From positions 310,001 to 374,000 of the forward strand of contig NZ_JBAJNO010000008.1 in NCBI RefSeq assembly GCF_036880985.1: 64,000 nt of DNA, written 5' to 3'. This stretch comes from Limibacter armeniacum. GTDB lineage: Bacteria; Bacteroidota; Bacteroidia; Cytophagales; Flammeovirgaceae. A program made the position numbers and the translations under genes. The notes under the pieces are model-generated. The model ran no database searches and was not told the DNA's origin. It saw nothing but the letters and a program-made list of their open reading frames with translations. Below are positions 51,574-59,123 of the stretch, in pieces (position 1 is the stretch's first letter; every line of letters starts with the position of its first letter).

Positions 51574-52245
51574 ATGAAGTTAAAGATTTTTAGCTGTACC
51601 TTATTGATTTTCATTTGTATGGTAAGTAGTCTGGCTTTCAGTCAGATTGAGCCCATGATACAGTTGGAACAGGATGAGCGTTTCCAACGGACTAGAGTGG
51701 ACGGAAAACTACTGTACAGGCTGAAAGAAATACCTGAAGACAGGTCTTTTGTGTCGTATTTTATCCATGTGAATAAAGGAAATGCAGAACTTGGAATTGA
51801 ATTCCAGTATTTGGGGGATGTGCACCATAATTTGGTGGACGTACAACTAATGCTGGGAGGAAGTCGAACACCAATCAAGCTTTCAGCCGATATGCCAGAA
51901 CTTTTCGGTTTCGAGTATTGCAATGACACACTGATGGCAGACCTAAATGATAAGCACCGGGAAGTAGTCAGGGGTTATGGTTTAAATGCTTCGTCATTTT
52001 TACCTTATTGGAAAGAGATCCAGCTTTGGTATCAGGACTATCAGGTAGATCCATCCTCTATGCAAAACAATAAAGTGAGATTTACTTTTGAAGTAGGTGG
52101 AAAGGGGAAGCCATTGGAAGTGACAAGGAACCTGTCAGAGGGTGAAATGGAACAGATGGAAACTGTGATAGTGAAATTTGCTGAACTTAAGGACAGTTAC
52201 AATAGTAAATCCGTTGAAGGGGAAAGCTATCAGGTGAACTGGTAA
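51574..52245 (+). CDS. Hypothetical exported protein, 223 aa
   Basis: A signal peptide (MKLKIFSCTLLIFICMVSSL, cut near the Ala-Phe-Ser of residue 23) leads to a beta-rich soluble domain of about 200 residues with charged ends, including YFIHVNKGNAELGIEFQYLG and VRFTFEVGGKGKPLEVTRNL. No family is recognised; it may be a small periplasmic or secreted binding protein. Single gene with its own terminator. Confidence 0.65.
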   Translation: MKLKIFSCTLLIFICMVSSLAFSQIEPMIQLEQDERFQRTRVDGKLLYRLKEIPEDRSFVSYFIHVNKGNAELGIEFQYLGDVHHNLVDVQLMLGGSRTPIKLSADMPELFGFEYCNDTLMADLNDKHREVVRGYGLNASSFLPYWKEIQLWYQDYQVDPSSMQNNKVRFTFEVGGKGKPLEVTRNLSEGEMEQMETVIVKFAELKDSYNSKSVEGESYQVNW

Positions 52246-52270
52246 AATCCTTATTGGTATACATGTAGAG

Positions 52271-52314
52271 GAGGTTACACTTAAATGATAACAAAAGTGT
52301 AACCTCTTTTTTTT
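52271..52314 (+). terminator. Intrinsic terminator
   Basis: GAGGTTACACTT and AAGTGTAACCTC pair perfectly over 12 bp around a 12-base loop and are followed by eight T's, 26 bases after the stop of the exported protein gene. Confidence 0.88.
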
Positions 52315-52413
52315 GTAGGAAACTCAAATTTTTTTAAAAGTCTTTAACGCTGTCATGAACAGGGAGTTTAAGGAAACCTTTACAGTTGTTCAGACTTATT
52401 TTCAAAACCCATT

Positions 52414-52542
52414 CTAACAAAACGAACTTTTACTGAGTTCATTCTTCGCAATTGATGTTATTATACTAAGGCCAAATGTTATGACTGTCAGTGTTATAAG
52501 TGCAATTGCTAATGAATATTTATAAGAGGTCGTTTTTCTCAA
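52414..52542 (-). CDS. Possible small single-span membrane protein, 42 aa
   Basis: From a TTG at 52542 the minus strand encodes a short basic head (RKTTSYKYS), one hydrophobic helix (LAIALITLTVITFGLSIITS) and a charged tail, then a stop. The frame stays open upstream to about 52600 without a better start. The layout suits a small membrane protein or toxin-like peptide, but there is no ribosome site or known relative. Chance is a real alternative. Confidence 0.25.
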   Translation of the reverse strand: MRKTTSYKYSLAIALITLTVITFGLSIITSIAKNELSKSSFC

Positions 52543-52657
52543 TATTACTAAACGCGGGGACTGGCTAGGTGGAAAAGATGGTGACTGTGCCGACTAATTT
52601 GTTAGATTAATAGTTACAGCTATCCACATAAGACCAATCAATCAAATTTCACTCACT

Positions 52658-53347
52658 ATGATTAACAACAAGTTTACTACCACCGAAAAATTTATTTTTT
52701 CGATAGTGCTTGTGCACATCCTGATCGGTATTTACACATTCTTTTATGATAGCACATTTTTCAATCAATATGTTGTTGAGGATGGTTACATAGAGAATTT
52801 TACAGCCGTTATGCTGTTATTGTCAGCAGGCTTTTTCTTTGTTGCCGCCTTCAAAAATCAGAAACAGCTTCGAGCTATGATGATTGTCTTCGGAATGGTC
52901 TTTCTGTTTGGAGCGGGAGAAGAAATATCCTGGGGGCAACGTATCTGGGAATTGAATACGCCAGAAGAGCTAAAATCAATCAATACACAAGCTGAGCTCA
53001 ATTTTCATAATATCAAGGTAGGTGAAGTGAAGCTCAACAAGCTTATATTCAGTACAATCATGTACAGTGGTATTTTTACCTATTTGCTTGTCATTCCATT
53101 GCTCTATCAGTTTAGTAGCAAGGTAAGGAACTTCAAATACCTGTTCATTCCAATTCCAAGACTGACACAGGGTGTGTTGTATTTGGCATTTTACCTGTTG
53201 ATATCAGTTATTCAGGATGGAAAGTTGTGGGAGCTTCAGGAGTTCACTTTTGGTGTTTTTCTGTTTGTAACCTTGCTGTATCAGCAGAATACGCGCTTTG
53301 ATCAGCTTGTAAGCGGGAGACTGCAACTAAATCAGATATTAGCCTGA
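52658..53347 (+). CDS. Uncharacterised multi-pass membrane protein, 229 aa
   Basis: Five to six hydrophobic segments (about 12-29, 46-64, 71-88, 129-149, 168-187 and 196-210) are separated by short loops. The third is followed by a polar GAGEEISWGQRIWELNTPEE motif that recurs in unnamed bacterial membrane proteins of this size; paired acidic residues and the Trp-Gly-Gln-Arg could form an active or ion site at the membrane surface. Reaction unknown. The gene is monocistronic with a strong terminator at 53358. Confidence 0.7.
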   Translation: MINNKFTTTEKFIFSIVLVHILIGIYTFFYDSTFFNQYVVEDGYIENFTAVMLLLSAGFFFVAAFKNQKQLRAMMIVFGMVFLFGAGEEISWGQRIWELNTPEELKSINTQAELNFHNIKVGEVKLNKLIFSTIMYSGIFTYLLVIPLLYQFSSKVRNFKYLFIPIPRLTQGVLYLAFYLLISVIQDGKLWELQEFTFGVFLFVTLLYQQNTRFDQLVSGRLQLNQILA

Positions 53348-53357
53348 ATAGTATTAT

Positions 53358-53400
53358 AAAACAAAGGACAGCTTCTGTACGAGAAGCTGTCCTTTGTTTT
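53358..53400. terminator. Bidirectional intrinsic terminator
   Basis: AAAACAAAGGACAGCTTCT and AGAAGCTGTCCTTTGTTTT form a perfect 19-bp stem with a five-base loop between the convergent membrane-protein and folE genes. Confidence 0.9.
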
Positions 53401-53418
53401 ATTCTTTAGTAAATACTA

Positions 53419-54150
53419 TTACTGAATATATTGAAGGAATTCACTCTTAGCGCTTTCTTCCTTAAACTTGCCACTGTAGTGGGCTGTCACTGTAGAACTG
53501 GTTACATCTTCTACACCACGCATTGATACGCAAAGGTGTTTAGCATCAATTACTACAGCCACATCTTCGGTTCCAAGTGTTTTCTTTAGGTCTTCAGCAA
53601 TTTGAACTGTCAGCCTTTCCTGTACCTGAGGACGTTTGGCATAGTACTGTACAATTCGATTGATTTTTGAAAGACCAATCACCTTTCCATTAGAGATATA
53701 CGCTACGTGCGCTCTACCAATAATCGGAACAAAGTGATGCTCACAGTTTGAGTAGAAGGTAATGTCCTTCTCTACAAGCATTTCATTGTATTGGTACTTG
53801 TTTTCAAACAGCTTGATATCAGGACGGTTTTCAGGGTTTAGTCCGCTGAAAATTTCCTTTACATACATTTTGGCAACACGATATGGTGTGCCACTCAGGC
53901 TGTCATCAGTAAGGTCAAGTCCAAGGATATCCATGATGGAACGGAAGTGTTCCTCAATCTTGGCAACCTTAGTGTCGTCATCCATTTCGAAAGCATCCTG
54001 ACGCATCGGTGTATCATGAGAGGTAGCTACATGCTCATTCCCGATCTCTTCTATCTCAGAAGTACGAGAAGACACCGCAGCCACATCCGTTCCGTTTGAA
54101 CCGTTTCCGTTAAGATGCTGGGTATTCCACAAAGTTTCGTTCTGTTTCAT
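53419..54150 (-). CDS. folE: GTP cyclohydrolase I FolE
   Basis: FolE opens the GTP ring to dihydroneopterin triphosphate, the entry to folate and other pterins. The core has [38 protein letters not shown] (zinc Cys and His in CEHH), [20 protein letters not shown] and the C-terminal zinc Cys in [10 protein letters not shown] 48-residue N-terminal extension rich in Asn, Gly and Ser is not conserved; an ATG at 54006 could be the real start. If 54150 is right, the gene overlaps queD by 41 bases. It is the downstream gene of the pair. Confidence 0.92.
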   Translation of the reverse strand: MKQNETLWNTQHLNGNGSNGTDVAAVSSRTSEIEEIGNEHVATSHDTPMRQDAFEMDDDTKVAKIEEHFRSIMDILGLDLTDDSLSGTPYRVAKMYVKEIFSGLNPENRPDIKLFENKYQYNEMLVEKDITFYSNCEHHFVPIIGRAHVAYISNGKVIGLSKINRIVQYYAKRPQVQERLTVQIAEDLKKTLGTEDVAVVIDAKHLCVSMRGVEDVTSSTVTAHYSGKFKEESAKSEFLQYIQ

Positions 54151-54523
54151 ATAGAATCACTTTTAAATCGAATTTCGGGTCCAGTTGTTCCCGGAGTATA
54201 TTCCAAATGACCACACAAATGTTTTCCGCAGTAGGGTTGAGTGTCTTAAACTCCTCCACCTCAAGGTTCAGGTTTTTATGATCAAGCTTTTCGAGAACAT
54301 TTTCATCAATGATTTTGTTCAAGATCTTCATATCGATCACGTAACCAGTCTCAGGGTTTACTTCCCCCGTTACCTTGACTGTCAGGTTGTAATTGTGTCC
54401 GTGAAAATATTCATTATTGCATTTTCCAAAAATGAACTTGTTCTTCTCTTCGGACCAATCAGGATTGTGTAGTCTATGTGCCGCATTAAAATGCGCCTTT
54501 CTTGAAACTGTAACTTTCATCAC
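54110..54523 (-). CDS. queD: 6-carboxytetrahydropterin/6-pyruvoyl-tetrahydropterin synthase
   Basis: The QueD/PTPS family turns dihydroneopterin triphosphate into a tetrahydropterin. Visible are the zinc His in FNAAHRLHN, the catalytic Cys in [18 protein letters not shown] with two more zinc His residues, the [10 protein letters not shown] segment with the catalytic Asp-His pair, and [11 protein letters not shown]. At 137 aa it has normal length. It shares its substrate with the folE product, encoded directly downstream and overlapping it, so the two act in sequence. Whether the product feeds queuosine or a pterin cofactor is not shown here. Confidence 0.9.
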   Translation of the reverse strand: MMKVTVSRKAHFNAAHRLHNPDWSEEKNKFIFGKCNNEYFHGHNYNLTVKVTGEVNPETGYVIDMKILNKIIDENVLEKLDHKNLNLEVEEFKTLNPTAENICVVIWNILREQLDPKFDLKVILYETERNFVEYPAS

Positions 54524-55021
54524 AAAGGTTTATTGATAATTGAAGCGCAATGTGTTTATATATAATAATCAGTGTGTCAGTTTAGTTTGCTTAGGTTACC
54601 TTTTACTTATGAATTAGTCACGCTGAACCAAAGGACGCAAATTTAACGACTCTTTAGCTAAACTACTAACGATACTGAATCAGACTACTTTTGGTATCAG
54701 TAAATATATAGCCAAGGTGAGTTAATCCTTGTTAAATACTGTAAGCTCCAGTTGTACAACACTATTGTAGTCCTTTTTCCACTCGTAATATAACACTCAC
54801 AGTATAAATTCTATTTATCCGCACATATACGCTATCAATGTCTCGCATATTTTAATTGTCACTTAAACAGGAAAGATACTCTAATTGTTTAATGTCTGAA
54901 TTAGCAGGTTAAGTAAAATAATCTGAAAGTCAGCGGCTTGTGAGTGGTGATATTTTTAAATGAATTACTTGAATTTCAAAACTGGAACACATTCAGATTA
55001 GTAATAGGATAAATCTCTAAG
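54524..55021. other. Divergent intergenic region
   Basis: No coding frame or RNA gene is supportable. On the minus strand TAAATTTG at 54645-54638 fits the -7 element for the queD-folE unit, with a leader of about 110 bases; the -33 TTG is not at consensus spacing. Confidence 0.4.
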
Positions 55022-56491
55022 ATGAGAAAATTTGATGTTTGTGTAATTGGCAGTGGCATGGCTGGACTAACTGCAGCCTGCCTTCTTGCAAAAGATGGAG
55101 TGAAAGTGGGTGTGCTGGAGCAAAACTGGTTGCCTGGTGGGTGTGTCAGCTCGTATTCACGAAAAGGGTTTGTATTTGAGAGTGGAGCTACCACTTTGGT
55201 TGGGCTTGACCAACATATGCCATTGCGCTTTTTATTGGAAGAAACCGGTATCAATATTAATCCATTGCACCTGAAACTACCCATGCAGGTTTGGTTGCCA
55301 GATGGTACGCTTGTCAACCGCTATGAGCCTTTGGAGAAATGGATTGCGGAAGCGGAACGAGTATTTGGAAAGCAAAGCCAACGGGCTTTTTGGGAGTTCT
55401 GCTACAAGGTAAGTGAGTTTGTATGGGAAACATCTCTCAAGCAAACGGCTTTTCCTCCCAGTAATGCATCAGACCTGTTGTTTGCAATGGGGAATGCAAG
55501 CCTGAAACAATTTAAGTTTGCCCGATATGCCTTGACTTCAATGAAATCCTTATTGAAGTCCTTTAAGCTTGATAAGCATAAGGAGTTTGTTCGTTTTGTC
55601 AATGAACAATTGATGATCACGGCCCAAAACAGGATGGAAGAGGTAAATGTCTTGTTTGGGGCAACGGCACTTTGCTATACCAACTATGGGAACTATTATA
55701 TGAATGGGGGGCTTATCAACCTTATCAATCCTTTGGTAGATTTTATAAAAGTCAATGGAGGGGAAGTGCTTTTAAGAACTGGTGTAGAAAGTATTGAAAG
55801 GGAAAACGGTCACTATACTATTCAGGCAAAGCATAAAACGGAGAAGGAGGAATTCAGTTGTGGGTATCTCATTTCAGCCATTCCGATCAATAATACCTTG
55901 GAAGTGTTTAGAAGTAAGCCACGGAAGGTATTTGAAGAAAAGCAGATGGGCTCTGAGAGGTTGAACAGTGCATTCCAATTGGGGATAGGTTTTAATACTG
56001 ATAAAACGTTTGACGCTATTCATCATCAAATACACTTGAAGACCCCTTTAGCGGAATGTGGAACAGATAGTATTTTCCTGAGCCTGAACCATCCTTCTGA
56101 CACTTCCCGAACAGAAGCAACAGGACAATGTGTAGCCTCAGTTAGTACACACCTTCATGATCCAGAAAGAAACTATATAAAAGATATTGAGGCTGTAGAG
56201 AGTGCGATTGTTGATAAGTTGGAAAGTTTGGGGTTTCTGACTCGTAAGGATATAGTTTACCAGCATTCTGCGACTCCCAAAACATGGAAGAAGTGGACAG
56301 GCAGGGCATTTGGGTTTGTAGGAGGATATCCACAGTTTATGAAAATAAAGCCTTGGCAGATGTTGGATGCAAGACTTGATGGAGATAAAGCCTATATTTG
56401 TGGTGATACGACGTATCCGGGACAAGGAATTCCGGGAGCGACATTAAGCGGTATCATCGCATATGAAAAAATGAAAAGAGATCATTTTTAA
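55022..56491 (+). CDS. FAD-dependent oxidoreductase, phytoene-desaturase-like
   Basis: The N-terminal dinucleotide-binding motif V-I-G-S-G-M-A-G-L-T-A-A (8-19) and VGVLEQNWLPGGCVSSYSR mark the carotenoid-desaturase/amine-oxidase class; the C-terminal CGDTTYPGQGIPGATLSGI is the usual second FAD contact. The length of 489 aa fits CrtI/CrtO-like isomerase-desaturases. No other carotenoid gene lies nearby, so the substrate may be a carotenoid, a retinoid-like lipid or something else. It is followed after 66 bases by oxyR on the same strand, so peroxide stress may influence it. Confidence 0.85.
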   Translation: MRKFDVCVIGSGMAGLTAACLLAKDGVKVGVLEQNWLPGGCVSSYSRKGFVFESGATTLVGLDQHMPLRFLLEETGININPLHLKLPMQVWLPDGTLVNRYEPLEKWIAEAERVFGKQSQRAFWEFCYKVSEFVWETSLKQTAFPPSNASDLLFAMGNASLKQFKFARYALTSMKSLLKSFKLDKHKEFVRFVNEQLMITAQNRMEEVNVLFGATALCYTNYGNYYMNGGLINLINPLVDFIKVNGGEVLLRTGVESIERENGHYTIQAKHKTEKEEFSCGYLISAIPINNTLEVFRSKPRKVFEEKQMGSERLNSAFQLGIGFNTDKTFDAIHHQIHLKTPLAECGTDSIFLSLNHPSDTSRTEATGQCVASVSTHLHDPERNYIKDIEAVESAIVDKLESLGFLTRKDIVYQHSATPKTWKKWTGRAFGFVGGYPQFMKIKPWQMLDARLDGDKAYICGDTTYPGQGIPGATLSGIIAYEKMKRDHF

Positions 56492-56557
56492 TAGAATAGT
56501 CTGAAAGAAGCCTGTTTTAGGCCTGTTTATTAATTTTTTGATTTATACCAATTCAAG

Positions 56558-57496
56558 ATGACGTTAACACAACTGGAATATATTGTGGCTGTTGATCAAT
56601 ATGGAAGCTTTTCGCAGGCAGCGGAAGCTTGTTTCGTGACACAGCCAACTTTGAGTATGCAGATCAAGAAGCTGGAGGACTATCTTGGTGTAATGATTTT
56701 TGACAGGAGTAAGCAACCTGTTATTCCGACTGAAGTAGGTAGGCCTCTGATTGAGCAGGCTCGTGTGGTTTTGACGGAATCCCGTAAGCTGGATGAGATC
56801 ATCAAAACCCATCAGAATACAATAAGTGGAGAACTGAAGGTTGGAATTATCCCTACATTGGCTCCTTATTTACTGCCTCGCTTTGCTGGAGAGTTGGTTA
56901 GAAGTTATCCGCAAGTTTCACTGATAATCCGTGAATGGCAAACGGATGAGATCGTAAAGGCTCTTCGTAAAGACCTTATTGACGTTGCGATTATTGTCAC
57001 GCCGCTTAATGAGGATGGCTTAGAGGAGTTACCGCTCTTCTATGAAGAGATCTTGGTGTATACCAACCCGACTTACAAGTTTGAAAAGCAGTTGGAGGTG
57101 AAGATTCAGGATATTCAGTCTCCTGATATTTGGCTGTTGAGTGATGGACACTGTTTCAGGGATCAGGTGATTAACCTGTGTTCTTATAATAATAAGGTAG
57201 AGCATAACTTGCCTATCACATATAACAGTGGATCATTAGAGACCTTGCGTAAGTTAGTGGATAGAGAAGGAGGGTTTACGTTATTGCCCGAATTGGCAGT
57301 CGCTGAATTTGATGAGGATGCCTTGGAGCGTGTGAGAACCTTCAGTGACCAGAAACCTGTAAGGGAAATTAGCCTTGTATATGCCCGCAACTTCGCAAAA
57401 GCTTCATTGGTGAAGGCACTGGGAGAGGTGATCCGTAATAATGTACCACAGGATATGCTGCAACGAGAAAGAGGTAATGTTGTGGGGTGGAAATAA
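56558..57496 (+). CDS. oxyR: Peroxide-sensing LysR regulator OxyR
   Basis: The LysR helix-turn-helix (MTLTQLEYIVAVDQYGSFSQ, then AAEACFVTQPTLSMQIKKLE) and a periplasmic-binding-like sensor domain are intact. The sensor Cys pair lies at Cys199 (SDGHCFRDQ) and Cys208 (INLC), the same numbers as in the E. coli protein, where they form a disulfide on exposure to H2O2. It should activate catalase and peroxidase genes, none of which is in the window. It is full length at 312 aa, 66 bases after the FAD oxidoreductase. Confidence 0.93.
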   Translation: MTLTQLEYIVAVDQYGSFSQAAEACFVTQPTLSMQIKKLEDYLGVMIFDRSKQPVIPTEVGRPLIEQARVVLTESRKLDEIIKTHQNTISGELKVGIIPTLAPYLLPRFAGELVRSYPQVSLIIREWQTDEIVKALRKDLIDVAIIVTPLNEDGLEELPLFYEEILVYTNPTYKFEKQLEVKIQDIQSPDIWLLSDGHCFRDQVINLCSYNNKVEHNLPITYNSGSLETLRKLVDREGGFTLLPELAVAEFDEDALERVRTFSDQKPVREISLVYARNFAKASLVKALGEVIRNNVPQDMLQRERGNVVGWK

Positions 57497-57625
57497 AGAG
57501 TTGTAAAGAAATTATAAAAAATAGAAGATTTTGTCACAAGTTGTTTTTCTGCCAGTCTGAGGTTGATGGGACGTTATGTCCCGATTTGTTTAAGAACAAT
57601 GTGTTGAAGTAAAAAAAGACCTGGA

Positions 57626-58213
57626 ATGGTAAGATTGATATTTAGATTATTGTTTTGGTTAAAAGGGTGGAAAATCAAAGTTCATCCAGAAGTAGATTTA
57701 AATCAAGCAAGGAAATCGGTTATTTTAGCAGCTCCACATACTTCCAATTGGGATATTGTATTTGCAGTGGAAGCATGTAGGCAAATGGGAATAAAGCTTC
57801 GTTTCGCAATCAAAAGAGAGTGGATGCGTTTCCCTTTGAATATTGCAATCCGTCCGATGGGAGGGATTGGAATTGACCGTCGCCCAAAAGATAACCGCAA
57901 GAAAAAACTGAGTATGGTGGAAGCCATGGTAAACCTGTTTGAGGGCAGGGATGAATTGGCTGTAATGGTTCCACCTGAAGGGACACGCTCAAGAACCGAA
58001 AAATGGCGTACCGGCTTTTATTATACAGCGCTTGAAGCAAAAGTGCCAATTGTATTGTCCTACCTTGATTATAAGAACAAGGAAGCAGGCATTGGCAGAA
58101 TTTTGCACCCGTCAGGAGATTTAGAAAAAGACATGAATGAGATTATGACATTCTATAAAGATATCCCTCCGAAGTTTCCAGAAATGTTCGCTTTGGATCC
58201 ACGGTATGTGTAA
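57626..58213 (+). CDS. Lysophospholipid acyltransferase family protein
   Basis: This is a PlsC-like 1-acylglycerol-phosphate acyltransferase: the H-x4-D motif is H-T-S-N-W-D (AAPHTSNWDIVFAVEA, near residue 40), followed by GGIGIDRR and the phosphate-site VPPEGTRSRTEKWRTGFY. An N-terminal membrane anchor (1-15) is likely. It transfers a fatty acyl group to a glycerol or related lipid. The 195-aa length is at the short end, as in the family members that use H-T-S-N. Single gene, ends at a hairpin shared with the MarR gene. Confidence 0.9.
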   Translation: MVRLIFRLLFWLKGWKIKVHPEVDLNQARKSVILAAPHTSNWDIVFAVEACRQMGIKLRFAIKREWMRFPLNIAIRPMGGIGIDRRPKDNRKKKLSMVEAMVNLFEGRDELAVMVPPEGTRSRTEKWRTGFYYTALEAKVPIVLSYLDYKNKEAGIGRILHPSGDLEKDMNEIMTFYKDIPPKFPEMFALDPRYV

Positions 58214-58234
58214 AATAAAAGCTTGTGTGAATTG

Positions 58235-58269
58235 AAAACCTCTTTATAACAAATAAAGAGGTTTTTTTT
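58235..58269. terminator. Bidirectional intrinsic terminator
   Basis: AAAACCTCTTTAT and ATAAAGAGGTTTT pair perfectly around a short loop, with T's on one side and A's on the other, between the convergent acyltransferase and MarR genes. Confidence 0.85.
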
Positions 58270-58924
58270 ATGTCTCAAGTTCAATGTATTTCTCCACAAC
58301 GGCTGCCAAGTCATCCAACTGTTCTTGTCGGTGCAAATGCTCATGAAAGTCGCATAAGTACTGAAATTTTTTCATCAGGAATAGTTTGTCCTGTGTTGTC
58401 AGGTTCGCATAAAGGAGCGTGTTCACTGGAGAGAAAGCAATTCTGGAATCTCGCATGACAACCTTCCCTTGTTCGGTTAAGGATAACCTTTTGGAACGCT
58501 TATCTTTTGTGTCCGCAGTTTCAAGTAACAAACCATCTTTTTGAAGTCTTTTGATCATCTCAAAAATGGTAGTCTTCTCAATCATAGCAGCTCGCATAAA
58601 ATCCGATTTCAGGAAATCTGACTTGATCGGGTTCCCTTCTCTTTCTACAAAGCTCAGCAGCAGAAATTCTTCCACAGTTCTGAGGGGTAAGTGGTCAAGT
58701 ACCTTTTTCATCAAGGTGTTTTTATATCGCTCCAAATATATAAACAGGATGCTGAGTCGAATATTCAGGAGGTTACTGTCTATTGGTGGAGTTGCTGGGA
58801 CAGTCTGTTCCTGTGGTTCATCTTTGGTGAGCCAATTTCCAAAGCCATTAAGCCCTTTTCCTCCTTGCTCTTTGAACGCTTTCCATTTTTCTAGCAGAAT
58901 GATTACCTCGTTCAGTTCGTTCAC
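58268..58924 (-). CDS. MarR-family transcriptional regulator, 218 aa
   Basis: A winged-helix MarR domain lies at about residues 85-200: LRTVEEFLLLSFVERE, AAMIEKTTIFEMIKRLQKDG (recognition helix) and the wing LLLETADTKDKRSKRLSLTE. An N-terminal region of about 80 residues with a Gln/Pro-rich segment precedes it. It probably binds DNA as a dimer and responds to a small ligand; its target may be the divergent TonB-receptor gene 200 bases upstream. The 218-aa length is longer than common MarR proteins. Confidence 0.88.
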   Translation of the reverse strand: MNELNEVIILLEKWKAFKEQGGKGLNGFGNWLTKDEPQEQTVPATPPIDSNLLNIRLSILFIYLERYKNTLMKKVLDHLPLRTVEEFLLLSFVEREGNPIKSDFLKSDFMRAAMIEKTTIFEMIKRLQKDGLLLETADTKDKRSKRLSLTEQGKVVMRDSRIAFSPVNTLLYANLTTQDKLFLMKKFQYLCDFHEHLHRQEQLDDLAAVVEKYIELET

Positions 58925-59123
58925 TGTTGTAATAGTTATTGATGCTGTTAAATAGAAGTATTACAGTTATTTATAAAAAATATGCCTGTTAGTTAAACAT
59001 TTTTTAATCCAAAATGTTCCGTTATTGTTCTAATTTATTTCGCTATTGTACTAAATTGGATCCCTGAAAATTATTGAAACCGAAATTGAGAAACAACTTA
59101 GCATCGCATTAACAGAAAATGTA

